A DNA stretch of 64,000 nucleotides from Dietzia lutea (GTDB lineage Bacteria > Actinomycetota > Actinomycetes > Mycobacteriales > Mycobacteriaceae), in contig NZ_CP015449.1 of assembly GCF_003096075.1 (NCBI RefSeq), positions 1,667,001 through 1,731,000 of the forward strand. The letters run 5' to 3'. Both the position numbers and the translations under genes were made by a program. Shown here piece after piece: positions 32,485 through 40,451 of the stretch; position 1 is the first letter of the stretch, and every line of letters starts with the position of its first letter. The notes under the pieces are model-generated. The model made no database searches and was not told the DNA's origin. It worked only from the letters and a program-made list of their open reading frames with translations.

Positions 32485-32919
32485 ATGCCCGCCGATCTCC
32501 GCCTCGACCACCAGGTCTGCTTCTCCCTCTACGCGGCCTCGCGCGCCTCGACCTCGGCCTACCGGCACGCCCTCGCCTCGGTCGGACTCACCTACCCGCA
32601 GTACCTCGCCCTGCTCGCCCTGTGGGAGGAGGACGGCCTCACGGTCCGCCAACTGGGCGACCGCCTCCACCTGGACTCTGGCACCCTGTCCCCGCTCCTG
32701 GCGCGCCTCGAGAACGCCGGGCTCGTCGCCCGCTCGCGGTCCGCCGACGACGGCCGGAGCGTCCACGTCCACCTCACCGAGTCCGGCGAGAAGCTGCGCG
32801 CGGAGGCCGAGGCCATCCAGTGCTCCCTGCTCGGAAGGCTGGACATGTCGGAGGAGGACCTGCTGCAACTGCGCACCCTCGCCCAGCGCCTCGTCGACTC
32901 TCTCGAGGCCAGCGCGTAA
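32485..32919 (+). CDS. MarR family regulator, OhrR-like
   Basis: The 144 residues form a winged helix of MarR type. The N-terminal DHQVCFSLYAASRA places a cysteine (Cys12) where OhrR-type peroxide sensors carry their reactive cysteine. The recognition helix region reads LHLDSGTLSPLLARLENAGLV, and DDGRSVHVHLT is the wing. The ATG at 32485 lies seven bases after GATACT, so the transcript is likely leaderless. No ohr gene is adjacent; the divergent gene is DoxX. The palindrome between the two is the likely operator. Confidence 0.87.
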   Translation: MPADLRLDHQVCFSLYAASRASTSAYRHALASVGLTYPQYLALLALWEEDGLTVRQLGDRLHLDSGTLSPLLARLENAGLVARSRSADDGRSVHVHLTESGEKLRAEAEAIQCSLLGRLDMSEEDLLQLRTLAQRLVDSLEASA

Positions 32920-32943
32920 CAAACCCGGCGCGGCGGCGCCGGC

Positions 32944-33579
32944 TCAGCCGGACGCGACGGGCTGGCGGAGGATCGTCCTCAACCTCGCGGGCTCGACCCT
33001 GCGCGGATCCGAGAGATAGATCTCGTGATGGTGGCCGGACAGCACGGCGCCCCGGCCCGCGATGGCCTCCGCGTGCATCCGCGCGATCACCGGACCCTCC
33101 TCGTCATAGGGCCCCACGTGCAGCGTCTGCACTGCCGTACCCTCCGCGAACCGGGCGAACCGCACACGCTCACCGGCGTCCGAACCCCTCGTCGTCGTCA
33201 CCCTCTCCCCTGCGGCGGCTACGACCTCCGGCGTGATCCACTCCGGCTGCCAGATCATCATCGTCCAGTTCCACGCGTCCTTGTCCCGGGCGGTGAACAC
33301 CCGCGGATCGTCGGCGTACCAGAGCCCCTCGAGCGGGCCCACGGTGTGGACCCGCCCGAGCTCCGACTTCGCGATCGCCCGGATCGCGTACGACAGGACG
33401 TACAGCGACTCGACGGCCGTGCGGTAGGCCAGCGCGGTGTTGGGGTCGCCGCGGCCGTCGACCCGGAGGAACCACATGGGCGGGACCTCCACCGTGTCGA
33501 CGCGCCCGACGCGGCCTGAGTACAGGTCGCGTCGCAGCGTCTTGATGTCGACGCTCCCGGGGTTCGCGCTACCGGACAT
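32944..33579 (-). CDS. GyrI-like small-molecule-binding domain protein
   Basis: The product has 211 residues of the GyrI-like family ([58 protein letters not shown]). These single-domain proteins bind cationic or aromatic compounds and some hydrolyse cyclopropanoid toxins; no helix-turn-helix is attached here. Its start overlaps the end of the ABC-F gene by 11 bases, so the two are co-translated. The pairing with an ABC-F ATPase suggests a drug-response role, which is inference. Confidence 0.83.
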   Translation of the reverse strand: MSGSANPGSVDIKTLRRDLYSGRVGRVDTVEVPPMWFLRVDGRGDPNTALAYRTAVESLYVLSYAIRAIAKSELGRVHTVGPLEGLWYADDPRVFTARDKDAWNWTMMIWQPEWITPEVVAAAGERVTTTRGSDAGERVRFARFAEGTAVQTLHVGPYDEEGPVIARMHAEAIAGRGAVLSGHHHEIYLSDPRRVEPARLRTILRQPVASG

Positions 33580-35221
33580 GCGCAGAATCTACTCCCGACG
33601 GCGCCAGGGCGAGGGGCGGCCACGACGACAGGTCCCGCAGGAGCTGACGGTCGTGGGTGGCGACGACCACCGCGCAGGATGCGGTTGTCAGTGCCTCGGT
33701 GAGCCCGTCCACCAGGGTTGACGCCAGGTGGTTGGTCGGCTCGTCCAGGATCAGCATCGCGGGCCGCGCGGCCAGGCACAGCGCGAGGTGGAGGCGGCGC
33801 TGCTGGCCCTGCGACATCCGGCTCACCGCGGTGGCGGCGGCGCGCGGGTCCAGCAGCCCGGTCGACGTCAGTCCCGGCGCGTCGTCGCGGCCCAGCCGAC
33901 CGACGTGCTCGGTGTAGATCTGCGTCGCGGTCCGTCGAGGATCCCACTGCGGCACCTCCTGGGACAGGTACGCGACCCGCGCGGCGGGACGACGATCAAC
34001 AGTGCCCCTGTCCGGATCGAGCTCCCCCGCGAGCAGGGCGAGCAGCGTCGACTTGCCCGCCCCGTTCGGGCCGGTGACCAGCAGTCGGTCGCCGGTGTCG
34101 AACGACATCGAGACCGGCGCGCGCAGCCGTCCCGAGACGGCGACCTCCCGGCAGGTCAGCACCCGCTGCCCGGCGGGGACGTCCCACGCCGGCCACCGGA
34201 ACCGCGGCGGAGGTGGCGGAACGGTCACGCGGTGACGCTCGAGATCCTCGCGGCGGCGGACGAACGCCCGGACGGTGCCGGCCGCGCGCGTAGACCTCTG
34301 ATGTTTGCCGTGGCCCTTCTCGGGGCGCCACCCGTCGCGGAGCCGGTCCCGCGCCTCGTCCGCGGCGCGGGCGAGTCTGACCTGCTCGTCGAGCTGCTCG
34401 GTGTGGGCCTGCTCCCACGCGGATCGCACACGGCGGCGACCCTCGAGCCAGCCCTCGTAGCCGCCACCGAACACCAGAGGCCTCCCGTCCGGGCTCGGGT
34501 CGAGGTCGCAGAAATGTGTCGCCACGTCGCGTAGGAGCGCCCGATCGTGCGAGACGACGGCGACCCCGCCGGGGTGCGCTCGCAGCCGGTCGGTGAGGAA
34601 CTCCAGCCCGGACGCGTCGAGATGGTTGGTCGGCTCGTCGAGCAGCAACAGGTCGTGGTGCGCGCCGAGGACGCAGGCCAGGCGGACACGGTAGCGCTGC
34701 CCCACGGACAGCGACGCCAGTGGGCGCGCGCGGTCATCGCACGCGCCGAGCCCGGCGAGCGCGACGTCGACCCGGCGGTCGGCGTCCCACGCGTCCAGTG
34801 CGGTGGCCAGCTCGAGCGCGGCCGCGTACTCGTCCTCGGCGCCGGGCTCCCCGGCCCCCAGCGCGTCGGCGGCGGCGTCCAACGCGCGCAGTGCGGCGAG
34901 GCTGTCGGCGATCTCCTCGGCGACGAGGTCGCCGACCGTGCGAGCCGCCGGGGCGTCCAGGTGTTGGTCCACGGTCCCTATCCGCCCGACCCGCGAGATG
35001 CTGCCGGAGTCCGGGCGGTGGCGCCCGGCCAGGACGCGCAGGAGCGTCGTCTTGCCCCGACCGTTCTCCCCCACCACGGCGAGCCGCGATGTCGCGGAGA
35101 CGGTGAGGTCGACGCCGGTCAGGACGGTGCGGTCGCCGAGCGTCGCCGCCACATCGGTCAGGCGGATGTGTGCGCGGTCGCCCGCGGGGAGTCGGTGAGT
35201 GTGGTGCTGGTGCTGGTGCAC
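33569..35221 (-). CDS. ABC-F family ATPase, probable ribosome-protection type
   Basis: The 550 residues carry two ATP-binding cassettes without membrane helices. Cassette one (Walker [10 protein letters not shown], Walker [13 protein letters not shown]) has the signature LSVGQ in place of LSGGQ. Cassette two has GPNGAGKST, a signature of MSQGQ type and [11 protein letters not shown]. The charged inter-domain linker (about 260-330) is the part that reaches into the ribosome in antibiotic-protection ABC-F proteins. The GTG start is preceded by GAGGG and codes for an unusual His/Gln-rich beginning (HQHQHHTH). A 14-codon upstream peptide frame lies in its leader, as in several inducible ABC-F genes. 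Confidence 0.86.
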   Translation of the reverse strand: MHQHQHHTHRLPAGDRAHIRLTDVAATLGDRTVLTGVDLTVSATSRLAVVGENGRGKTTLLRVLAGRHRPDSGSISRVGRIGTVDQHLDAPAARTVGDLVAEEIADSLAALRALDAAADALGAGEPGAEDEYAAALELATALDAWDADRRVDVALAGLGACDDRARPLASLSVGQRYRVRLACVLGAHHDLLLLDEPTNHLDASGLEFLTDRLRAHPGGVAVVSHDRALLRDVATHFCDLDPSPDGRPLVFGGGYEGWLEGRRRVRSAWEQAHTEQLDEQVRLARAADEARDRLRDGWRPEKGHGKHQRSTRAAGTVRAFVRRREDLERHRVTVPPPPPRFRWPAWDVPAGQRVLTCREVAVSGRLRAPVSMSFDTGDRLLVTGPNGAGKSTLLALLAGELDPDRGTVDRRPAARVAYLSQEVPQWDPRRTATQIYTEHVGRLGRDDAPGLTSTGLLDPRAAATAVSRMSQGQQRRLHLALCLAARPAMLILDEPTNHLASTLVDGLTEALTTASCAVVVATHDRQLLRDLSSWPPLALAPSGVDSAHVR

Positions 35222-35327
35222 GGTGCCCTCTTCGGCTCGTCGTGGAGCCGGGAAGCACGAGATGGCCGCCCGGCGTGTGCCCGTGGACGGCGTGCAGAGA
35301 GTGTGTCGAAGGTGGTCTCCGCCGCCG

Positions 35328-35372
35328 TCAGCGGCGGGACCAGGGCTTCATGGTGATGGCACCGGGATACAT
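35328..35372 (-). CDS. Predicted 14-residue leader peptide of the ABC-F gene
   Basis: On the leftward strand an ATG at 35372 opens [14 protein letters not shown] and stops with TGA at 35330-35328, 106 bases before the ABC-F start. TACACT (35385-35380) ends seven bases before the ATG, so the peptide could be translated from a leaderless mRNA. A GC-rich hairpin (CCGCCG-TCAG-CGGCGG, 35322-35337) overlaps its stop codon. Ribosome stalling on such leader peptides is a known way to induce ABC-F resistance genes; here it is a prediction. Confidence 0.45.
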   Translation of the reverse strand: MYPGAITMKPWSRR

Positions 35373-35388
35373 GCCCGGAAGTGTATCC
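35365..35388. promoter_or_regulatory. Inverted repeat GGATACA/TGTATCC at the leader start
   Basis: GGATACA (35365-35371) and TGTATCC (35382-35388) flank the -10 candidate and start of the leader peptide. They may form an operator or an early mRNA hairpin. Confidence 0.4.
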
Positions 35389-35416
35389 GGGCCCGCCCCG
35401 CGACGCACCCCTCGGC

Positions 35417-35460
35417 GTCAACCCCGGTTGACATCGGCGGCTGTGTCAACGTAGGTTGAC
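35417..35460. promoter_or_regulatory. Two identical palindromes over the HTH-gene promoter
   Basis: GTCAAC-N4-GTTGAC occurs at 35417-35432 and again at 35445-35460, with centres 28 bp apart. TTGACA at 35428-35433 (perfect -35) and TAGGTT at 35452-35457 (-10, 18-base spacer) fall one in each palindrome, just before the small HTH gene. The sites probably bind that regulator and may also affect the divergent ABC-F gene. Confidence 0.7.
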
Positions 35461-35476
35461 GGGTGAGGTGGTGACA

Positions 35477-35680
35477 GTGGAGACGACGTTCGACTTCAGC
35501 GCGGAGGACTCCCCCGTCGACAGATTGGCCGCCATCGCGCGGGCCAAAGCCGAGATCGCCCGCGAGGAGGCCGCCGCGGTGCGGTTCGCCCGGGTACACG
35601 GTCTGAGTTGGGCGGAGATCGGCACGGTTCTGGGGGTGAGCAGACAGGCACTGCACAAGCGATTCGGAAGGACGGCCTGA
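35477..35680 (+). CDS. Small helix-turn-helix protein, probable regulator
   Basis: About 67 residues: an acidic beginning, a helical stretch VDRLAAIARAKAEIAREEAAAVRFARVHG and a clear helix-turn-helix LSWAEIGTVLGVSRQALHKRFG of the kind seen in sigma-factor region 4 and in small actinobacterial regulators. It has no sensor domain. GTGAGG stands eight bases before the GTG at 35477; GTG 35471 is an alternative start. The promoter carries twin palindromes, consistent with autoregulation. The FUSC transporter-like gene begins 8 bases after the stop, so the two form an operon divergent from the ABC-F gene. Confidence 0.72.
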   Translation: METTFDFSAEDSPVDRLAAIARAKAEIAREEAAAVRFARVHGLSWAEIGTVLGVSRQALHKRFGRTA

Positions 35681-35687
35681 GGAGCGC

Positions 35688-37463
35688 ATGGCGAGGACGC
35701 GAACCGGAGAACTACTGCGACCACTCGTCACGTTGGCCCCGAGTCCCCCGCGACTGCCCAATGCGACCAAGGCGGGACTCACCGTCCTGCTCTGCCTGGC
35801 GGTCTCCATGCTGCTGGGGCGCTTCGACCTGGGGCTACTCACCGTCACCGGGACCTTCGCGGTCCTCTACGCCCCGGCCGCGCCGCTGCGTCGTCGCGCC
35901 GCGACCGTCGCCGGCATCGGACTGGGCCTGGTCGTCGCCACCTCCCTCGGCGCCTTCACCGCCGGCTCCCACCTCGCCTTCGCCGTGACCGCGGTGCTGC
36001 TGGCGACCGTCACCGCCGGGGTGTGCCTGGCGTTCCGCGTCGGGCCGCCCGGGTCCTACTTCCTCGTGCTGACCGCCGGAATCGCGTACCTGCTGGTCGG
36101 CGAACACGGCACCGAACCCCTCCTCGTCCCGGCCATGACCGCGGTCGGTGCCGCCGTGGCGTGGCTGGTGACCATGGTGGACCTCCTCCCCGATCCCCGC
36201 CGGCCGGAACGTCGAGCGGTGCGCCGCGCGCGGGACGCGGTCGCGGCCTACGCGGCCACCGAACCGGGGCCCGACAGCCGACCGCAGCACCGCGCCGCGG
36301 CCCACGCGCTCGCCGACGCCGAGGAGGCCGTCGCCGAGGGGATGTGGACTCCCTCCGAGTCGATCAGCGCCGAGCTCGCCGCCGCCCACCGCGAGTACGA
36401 CGCCCGCGCGGCGCGGGCGAGCCGACACATCGTGCCCGGCGACGACCCCGCCTGGGATCCGCGCAACCCCGACGCCGGCCGGTGGCTCGAGGGGGACCCC
36501 GAGTCCGCAGATGTGGAGATGCCGTCCGCCGCCGCGGCCGAGCGGGCCGAGCGGGAGTTCGTCCGCGACGAGCGCAGACACATCGGGTCGCTGCGACGGC
36601 GGCTGCGGAGCGGGCTTCGGTGGCCCGGGGAGCCGTGGGCGGTGGCGGCGTCGGTGGGGATCGCCACCGCGGTGTCGATCGTCCTGCTCACCCTGTTGGC
36701 CGGATCCGATCAGCCGCACCTGTACTGGGTGATCGCCTTCTCCGCCCTCGTCCTGCACCAGGGCGGGCCCCGCGCGGCACGGACCTACCGCGCACTGCAC
36801 CGGCTGACCGGCACCGTCGCGGGGCTCGGCGTGTTCCTGCTGGTCGCCCTGCTGCAACCGTCGGGGTGGTGGCTCATCGGGCTGATCGTGGCTCTGCAGT
36901 TCACGATCGAACTGCTGGTCACCCGGAACTACGGACTGGCGGTCACGCTCATCACCCCGCTCGCCCTGCTCATCGCCTCCGGCGGCGACGTCCCGGACCA
37001 GCCGCTGCCCCTGGTCGGCGAGAGACTGCTCGACACGGTCGTGGGCGTGCTCGTCGCCCTGGTCGTCCTGTGGGGGCTGGGTCGCCGGGCGCACCACGGA
37101 GCAGTCCGTGCCGACACCCGACGTGTACTCCGCGAGATCGCCGAGTACACGCGTGGCGACGAGCAGACCCAGGACGAACCGACGCTGGCGTCAGCGCTGC
37201 GCGACCTCAACAGCAGCAACTCGCTGCTGATCGCGGACGGGCACGGTGACTCCCCGGAGTCGCGGACCGCGGAAGCGGTCACCTACGCCGGGTACCTCAT
37301 GCTGGGCGCACGCGACCGCGACGCCGTTACGGGCACGGCCGAGGAGTGGTCGGACCTCGCCGACCTGGAGCTGCCCTCCGGGTGGCGGCCCGCCGCGTCG
37401 GACGACTCCGCCGACGCGCGGATCCGCGAGCAGTGCCGACGGGTGGGCGCCGGACTCGACTGA
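35688..37463 (+). CDS. FUSC family membrane protein
   Basis: The 591 residues follow the FUSC/aromatic acid exporter layout: a first membrane block at about 25-165, a soluble charged middle at about 170-315, and a second membrane block at about 320-465. The C-terminal domain of 125 residues is soluble. The second block carries HLYWVIAFSALVLHQGGPRAARTYRALHRLTGTVAG, which includes the family's conserved RxxxRxxGT-like element. FUSC proteins include fusaric acid and aromatic acid efflux components. GGAG lies seven bases before the ATG. Co-transcription with the small HTH gene suggests drug-responsive control. Confidence 0.85.
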   Translation: MARTRTGELLRPLVTLAPSPPRLPNATKAGLTVLLCLAVSMLLGRFDLGLLTVTGTFAVLYAPAAPLRRRAATVAGIGLGLVVATSLGAFTAGSHLAFAVTAVLLATVTAGVCLAFRVGPPGSYFLVLTAGIAYLLVGEHGTEPLLVPAMTAVGAAVAWLVTMVDLLPDPRRPERRAVRRARDAVAAYAATEPGPDSRPQHRAAAHALADAEEAVAEGMWTPSESISAELAAAHREYDARAARASRHIVPGDDPAWDPRNPDAGRWLEGDPESADVEMPSAAAAERAEREFVRDERRHIGSLRRRLRSGLRWPGEPWAVAASVGIATAVSIVLLTLLAGSDQPHLYWVIAFSALVLHQGGPRAARTYRALHRLTGTVAGLGVFLLVALLQPSGWWLIGLIVALQFTIELLVTRNYGLAVTLITPLALLIASGGDVPDQPLPLVGERLLDTVVGVLVALVVLWGLGRRAHHGAVRADTRRVLREIAEYTRGDEQTQDEPTLASALRDLNSSNSLLIADGHGDSPESRTAEAVTYAGYLMLGARDRDAVTGTAEEWSDLADLELPSGWRPAASDDSADARIREQCRRVGAGLD

Positions 37464-37483
37464 GCCGGCCCGCCACCCCCTAC

Positions 37484-37510
37484 GGCACGCCGCTCCCCGG
37501 CCGGCGTGCC
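37484..37510. terminator. 9-bp hairpin between convergent genes
   Basis: GGCACGCCG (37484-37492) pairs with CGGCGTGCC (37502-37510) around a 9-base loop, immediately before the stop codon of the leftward thioesterase gene. Confidence 0.65.
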
Positions 37511-37972
37511 TCAGCCCGCGGCGGAGTCGGTGGCGGCGGCACCCCGGGCATCGTCCGGGCGGTCGACGTTCTGGAGCCGCAGCTGACCGCGGGCCAGCAC
37601 CTTCCCGGTCTCGGACTGTGTGATGACCACGTCCCAGAGTTGCTGGCTACGCCCCTGGAACAGCGCCTCGGCGGTCACCTCGACCCGCCCGCCGGTGGAG
37701 GCGCGCAGGAAGTCGGTCCCGTTGTGGACGCCGACCGCGACCTGACCGCGGTCGGCGACGGCGAACCCGGCACCCGCGCCGCCCGCGGACTCGACGATGC
37801 TCGCGTACACGCCACCGTGCACGGTTCCCCAGTCGGTGAGGTGGTCTGCGCCGAGGTCCGCGTGTCCGCGCAGTGACGTGGCGCTCACCTCGTCCACGAC
37901 GAGGCCGGAGACGCGGACGAACGTGCTCGCGGCGGCGGACGAGGAATCAGGGACAGCGCGGGAGTCGGACAT
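37511..37972 (-). CDS. PaaI-type hotdog thioesterase (paralogue of 14187-14603)
   Basis: A 153-residue single hotdog domain with WGTVHGGVYASIVESAGG (HGG loop and catalytic helix), HNGTDFLRASTGG and GRSQQLWDVVIT. The blocks match those of the thioesterase at 14187-14603, so this is a second copy that has diverged. The first 20 residues are extra and Ser/Ala-rich. It stands between convergent FUSC and the UvrA-like gene. The substrate is unknown. Confidence 0.84.
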   Translation of the reverse strand: MSDSRAVPDSSSAAASTFVRVSGLVVDEVSATSLRGHADLGADHLTDWGTVHGGVYASIVESAGGAGAGFAVADRGQVAVGVHNGTDFLRASTGGRVEVTAEALFQGRSQQLWDVVITQSETGKVLARGQLRLQNVDRPDDARGAAATDSAAG

Positions 37973-38035
37973 GATGTCTTTCTACCCCCGGGCGGCGCGG
38001 TGGGCGGCGCCCGGCCCCCGGCCCCGGGGCGGCCG

Positions 38036-40384
38036 TCACCCGCCGACGTAGCGGGCCAGGTACTCCCCGGTCAGCGTCGATGCATCGGCGACGAGGTCGG
38101 CCGGGGTGCCCTCGAACACGACGCGGCCGCCGTCGTGGCCCGCGCCGGGGCCCAGATCGATGATCCAGTCCGCGCGGGCCATCACCGCCTGGTGGTGCTC
38201 GATCACGATGACCGACTTGCCCGCGTCGACGAGCCGGTCGAGCATGCCCAGCAGGTTCTGCACGTCCGCGAGGTGCAGGCCGGTCGTCGGCTCGTCGAGC
38301 ACGTAGATATCGGCCTTGTCCGCCATCTGGGCCGCCAGCTTGAGGCGTTGGCGCTCGCCCCCGGACAACGTGGTGAGCGGCTGGCCGAGCCGCACGTATC
38401 CCAGCCCGACGTCGCGCAGGCGTACCAGGATCTTGTGGGCCGCAGGGATGCGCGCCTCGCCCGCCGAGAAGAAGTCCTCCGCCTCGGTCACGGACATCGC
38501 CAGCACCTCGCCGATGTTGCGCTCCCCCAGGCGGTACTCGAGCACCTCGGCCTGGAAACGACGGCCCTCACAGTCGTCACACGTCGTGGCGACACCCGCC
38601 ATCATGCCGAGGTCGGTGTAGACGACTCCCGCGCCCTTGCACGTGGGGCACGCGCCCTCCGAGTTCGGGCTGAACAGCGCAGGCTTGACGCCGTTCGCCT
38701 TCGCGAACGCCTTGCGGATGGGCTCGAGCAGGCCGGTGTAGGTAGCGGGATTGCTGCGACGCGACCCCCGGATCGCCGACTGGTCGATCGCGACGACGCC
38801 CTCCCGCGGGGACACGGAGCCGTGGATGAGCGAGCTCTTGCCCGAGCCCGCCACACCCGTCACCACGCACAGCACCCCGAGAGGGATGTTCACGTCCACG
38901 TCACGCACGTTGTGCGCGCTCGCCCCGCGTACCTCGATCCACCCCGCCGGCGCGCGAACCGAGTCCTTGAGAGAGGCGCGGTCGTCCAGGTGGCGGCCGG
39001 TGACGGTGCCGCTCGCCCGCAGCCCGTCCACCGTGCCCTCGAAGCAGATCTCGCCGCCCTCGGACCCGGCGCCGGGGCCGAGGTCCACGACGTGGTCGGC
39101 GATCGCGATGGTCTCGGGTTTGTGCTCGACCACGAGGACGGTGTTGCCCTTGTCCCGCAGGCGCAGCAGCAGCCCGTTCATCCGGTCGATGTCGTGCGGG
39201 TGCAGGCCGATCGACGGCTCGTCGAACACGTAGGTCACGTCCGTCAGCGCGGACCCGAGGTGGCGGATCATCTTGACCCGCTGGGATTCGCCACCCGACA
39301 GCGTGCCCGCCGGCCGGTCGAGCGAGAGGTACCCGAGCCCGATCTCCACGAACGAGTCGAGCGTGTGCTGCAACGACCCCAGCAGCGGGGCCACGGACGG
39401 CTCGTCGAGCCCGCGCAGCCACTCGGCGAGGTCGGTGATCTGCATGGCCGAGACGTCGGCGATGTTGTGCTCGCCGATCCGCGAGGACCGGGCGCCTTCG
39501 TTGAGTCGCGTGCCGTCGCACTCCGGACACGTCGTGAAGACCACGGCCCGCTCGACGAACGCCCGGATGTGCGGCTGCATGGCCTCGACGTCCTTGGACA
39601 ACATCGACTTCTGGATCCGGGGGATCAGTCCCTCGAAGGTCACGTTAATGCCGTCGGCCTTGATCTTCACCGGTTCCTTGCGCAGGAGGTCGTCCATCTC
39701 GCGCTCGGTGAACTCCCCCACCGGCTTGTCCATGTCGAAGAACCCGGACCCGGAGTAGATGCGGCCGTACCACCCGTCCATCGAGTAGCCGGGCACCGTG
39801 ATGGCTCCCTCGGCCAAGGATTTCGAGCGGTCCACGAGCGCGTCGATGTCGAAGTCAGAGACCGCCCCGCGGCCCTCGCACCGCACGCACATACCGCCGG
39901 TGATGGTGAACTCGGCCTTCTGCCGGGTGCCGTCGGCCTTCTTCAGTGTGCCCACCCCGGAGGCCGACGCGACATTGAACGAGTACGCCTTGGGTCCGCC
40001 GATGGCGGGCCGGGCGAGCCGGCTGAACAGGATCCGCAGCATCGCCCCGGTGTCGGTCGCCGTCCCCACCGTCGACCGCGGGTCCGAGCCCATCCGCTCC
40101 TGGTCCACGACGATCGCGGTGGTCAGCCCCTCCAGCACGTCGACGTCCGGCCGGGCCAGCGTCGGCATGAACCCCTGGACGAACGCGCTGTACGTCTCGT
40201 TGATCATCCGCTGCGACTCCGCGGCGATCGTCGCGAAGACCAGCGAACTCTTCCCTGACCCGGAGACCCCGGTGAAGACGGTCAACCGCCGCTTCGGCAG
40301 CTCCACGTCGACCGAGCGGAGGTTGTTCTCCCGCGCGCCGAGGACGCGGATGATGTCGTGCGTGTCTGCGGTGTGGGTGCTCAT
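38036..40384 (-). CDS. Short UvrA paralogue (DrrC/UvrA2 type ABC ATPase)
   Basis: The product has 782 residues, clearly shorter than UvrA (about 950), because the UvrB-binding insert is missing. It carries two ATPase modules (GVSGSGKSS with LSGGESQRVK; GVAGSGKSS with LSGGERQRLK) and zinc-type CxxC motifs (CVRCEGRG, CPECDGT, CPTCKG, CDDCEG). This is the class called UvrA2 or, in antibiotic producers, DrrC, linked to tolerance of DNA-intercalating drugs. It is unlikely to serve in standard excision repair by itself. Its place beside ABC-F and FUSC genes fits a resistance role. Confidence 0.9.
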   Translation of the reverse strand: MSTHTADTHDIIRVLGARENNLRSVDVELPKRRLTVFTGVSGSGKSSLVFATIAAESQRMINETYSAFVQGFMPTLARPDVDVLEGLTTAIVVDQERMGSDPRSTVGTATDTGAMLRILFSRLARPAIGGPKAYSFNVASASGVGTLKKADGTRQKAEFTITGGMCVRCEGRGAVSDFDIDALVDRSKSLAEGAITVPGYSMDGWYGRIYSGSGFFDMDKPVGEFTEREMDDLLRKEPVKIKADGINVTFEGLIPRIQKSMLSKDVEAMQPHIRAFVERAVVFTTCPECDGTRLNEGARSSRIGEHNIADVSAMQITDLAEWLRGLDEPSVAPLLGSLQHTLDSFVEIGLGYLSLDRPAGTLSGGESQRVKMIRHLGSALTDVTYVFDEPSIGLHPHDIDRMNGLLLRLRDKGNTVLVVEHKPETIAIADHVVDLGPGAGSEGGEICFEGTVDGLRASGTVTGRHLDDRASLKDSVRAPAGWIEVRGASAHNVRDVDVNIPLGVLCVVTGVAGSGKSSLIHGSVSPREGVVAIDQSAIRGSRRSNPATYTGLLEPIRKAFAKANGVKPALFSPNSEGACPTCKGAGVVYTDLGMMAGVATTCDDCEGRRFQAEVLEYRLGERNIGEVLAMSVTEAEDFFSAGEARIPAAHKILVRLRDVGLGYVRLGQPLTTLSGGERQRLKLAAQMADKADIYVLDEPTTGLHLADVQNLLGMLDRLVDAGKSVIVIEHHQAVMARADWIIDLGPGAGHDGGRVVFEGTPADLVADASTLTGEYLARYVGG

Positions 40385-40451
40385 CGCGGTTCTCCTCGGC
40401 CGGTGCTCTCCAGGGGCAACGTTAGACCGCGGGCCCGTGGCGAGAAAGAAG

